Shown here one piece after another: positions 29,944 to 30,545 of a stretch of 30,545 nucleotides of DNA. Source of the stretch: Smittium culicis (Eukaryota > Kickxellomycota > Harpellomycetes > Harpellales > Legeriomycetaceae); NCBI GenBank assembly GCA_001970855.1, contig LSSN01002870.1:1-30545 (forward strand), read 5' to 3'. The notes beneath the pieces were generated by a model. The model did no database searches and had not been told where the DNA came from. It saw nothing but the letters and a program-made list of their open reading frames with translations. Within the stretch, counting starts at the first letter, position 1. Every line of letters begins with the position of its first letter. The position numbers were made by a program, and so were the translations under genes.

Positions 29944-29967
29944 CACTTATACTTTGCAGTATAAGTG
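29944..29967. repeat. Perfect 10-bp stem-loop in the LINE 3' UTR
   Basis: CACTTATACT (29944-29953) pairs with AGTATAAGTG (29958-29967) over a four-base loop. On the element's strand it lies just upstream of the segment kept in the truncated copy. Hairpins in 3' UTRs are used by several LINE reverse transcriptases for template recognition. Confidence 0.8.
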
Positions 29968-30085
29968 TTCTGGGCACGCGGATGCCGTTCAAAAATTTGG
30001 CTGTTTCCAGCCCAAAATTTTGATCGTTCGCGTTCGATGGCTATAGCCAATTATATTTAGAAGAGGCATAAAAAAAAAATGAATA

Positions 30086-30545
30086 TTAGATAAATAAAAA
30101 ATTTTCATCAGATCGGATCGGCGTCGGTATGAACCTGCCGATCGTCTTTGATCCGTGATTTCGCCACCGGCTGCAGCTCAGGAGTATGTGGTCGACCGTC
30201 TCAGGCACACACAAGTTGCAGCAGGGGCAAAACTTTTTGAATTTTTGGTCGACGATTTTCATGTTCGACAGGCGCTGGGCAGTCCGGAATGTGCCCATAC
30301 TCATTTTTCCAATGTCCTGAAGGCCCAGCTTCAGGTCCGGATGGATAGCTTGAAGGTCAACCCAGTTGCCTTTTTTGCCGATTTTTCGGTCCACCGTCCA
30401 CCGGTAGATGACAGACCGGTTATTTCGTCGTTTCCGGTCGACTATCGTGATGATAGTCTGACCGTTTGAATCTTGAGAGCAAAATTTTTTGATCCACCAG
30501 GCGCTCCCGGTCACCCAGGTGGCCATCCGTGCCTTCATCGGAGCC
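30086..30545 (-). CDS. LINE ORF2 C-terminal end, partial
   Basis: The frame is open from the window edge to TAA at 30086-30088, giving at least 152 codons; the Met at 30538 is internal, not a start. Near the C-terminus CPCCNLC...H-x4-C provides a C-x2-C ... H-x4-C finger (Cys104, Cys107, His117, Cys122 counting from that Met) followed by SRWRNH. This is the zf-RVT-type zinc finger that closes ORF2 in many non-LTR retrotransposons; it probably binds the template or target nucleic acid. No stops or frameshifts are visible, so this copy could be young or still active. The reverse transcriptase and endonuclease domains would lie beyond the right edge. Confidence 0.75.
   Translation of the reverse strand, partial: APMKARMATWVTGSAWWIKKFCSQDSNGQTIITIVDRKRRNNRSVIYRWTVDRKIGKKGNWVDLQAIHPDLKLGLQDIGKMSMGTFRTAQRLSNMKIVDQKFKKFCPCCNLCVPETVDHILLSCSRWRNHGSKTIGRFIPTPIRSDENFLFI

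Larger units (their letters stand above)
29757..30545 (-). mobile_element. LINE (non-LTR retrotransposon) 3' end, runs off the window
   Basis: On the minus strand the element gives the end of an ORF (stop at 30086), a roughly 300-base 3' untranslated region and an A-rich tail seen as T/C-rich sequence at 29757-29783. Its last 150 bases match the truncated copy at 22287-22457, which proves the boundary. The coding part is much richer in G+C than the host gene nearby. The 5' end and one side of the target duplication lie outside the window. Confidence 0.9.

Noticed and set aside
30155..30469. Plus-strand open frame of 104 codons
   Set aside because: Antisense to the LINE ORF2 end, whose zinc finger and stop are clear on the minus strand.

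Overview
The window is strongly AT-rich eukaryotic DNA with almost no host genes and a dense, layered record of transposable elements. I see no bacterial operons, Shine-Dalgarno sites, CRISPR arrays or tRNA/rRNA genes. The mix of a serine/asparagine-rich intronless gene and DIRS, LINE, MULE, Ty3-like and many small TIR elements suits a repeat-rich early-diverging fungus. Gut fungi of the Harpellales (Smittium-type) are my best guess, made from memory of protein style and not from a search.

Layout. 1-3830 has no recognisable gene but holds a 1.1-kb G-rich, C-poor island (1390-2480) with nested tandem repeats and three canonical G-quadruplex motifs. 3834-5093 is a non-autonomous Tc1/mariner-type element with perfect CAGGG... 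TIRs and a TA target site. 5636-5823 is the first of three copies of a roughly 185-bp piggyBac-like MITE; the other two sit head-to-head at 24705-25128. 6661-6840 is a LINE reverse-transcriptase scrap that abuts a decayed but structurally complete DIRS-type retrotransposon (about 6825-11620, minus strand). That element carries Gag, RT, RNase H, tyrosine recombinase, inverted terminal repeats and an internal complementary region.

13245-13675 looks like a solo LTR with a 5-bp target duplication. Its U3 carries a perfect six-unit heat-shock element, a second degenerate one, a perfect 13-bp inverted repeat and a TATA box. A broken MULE transposase follows (13820-15032). From 16.3 to 19.4 kb there are a small TGTCA...TGACA element, a dispersed ATTGGGAG repeat family, an unidentified coding-like relic, a 16-bp minisatellite and a LINE ORF2 tail. 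20541-21287 is a long inverted-repeat element. 21368-22230 is a Ty3-like gag/protease relic. 22287-22457 is a 5'-truncated LINE copy with a perfect 15-bp target duplication.

The one clear host gene is at 25976-29305 (+): a 1109-residue protein with a long disordered N-terminus and a Ras-association plus pleckstrin-homology tandem like that of the MRL/Grb7 adaptors. The right edge (29757-30545, minus) is the 3' end of a relatively GC-rich LINE, from the same family as the truncated copy at 22.3 kb. The rest is AT-rich DNA in which I could not support a gene.
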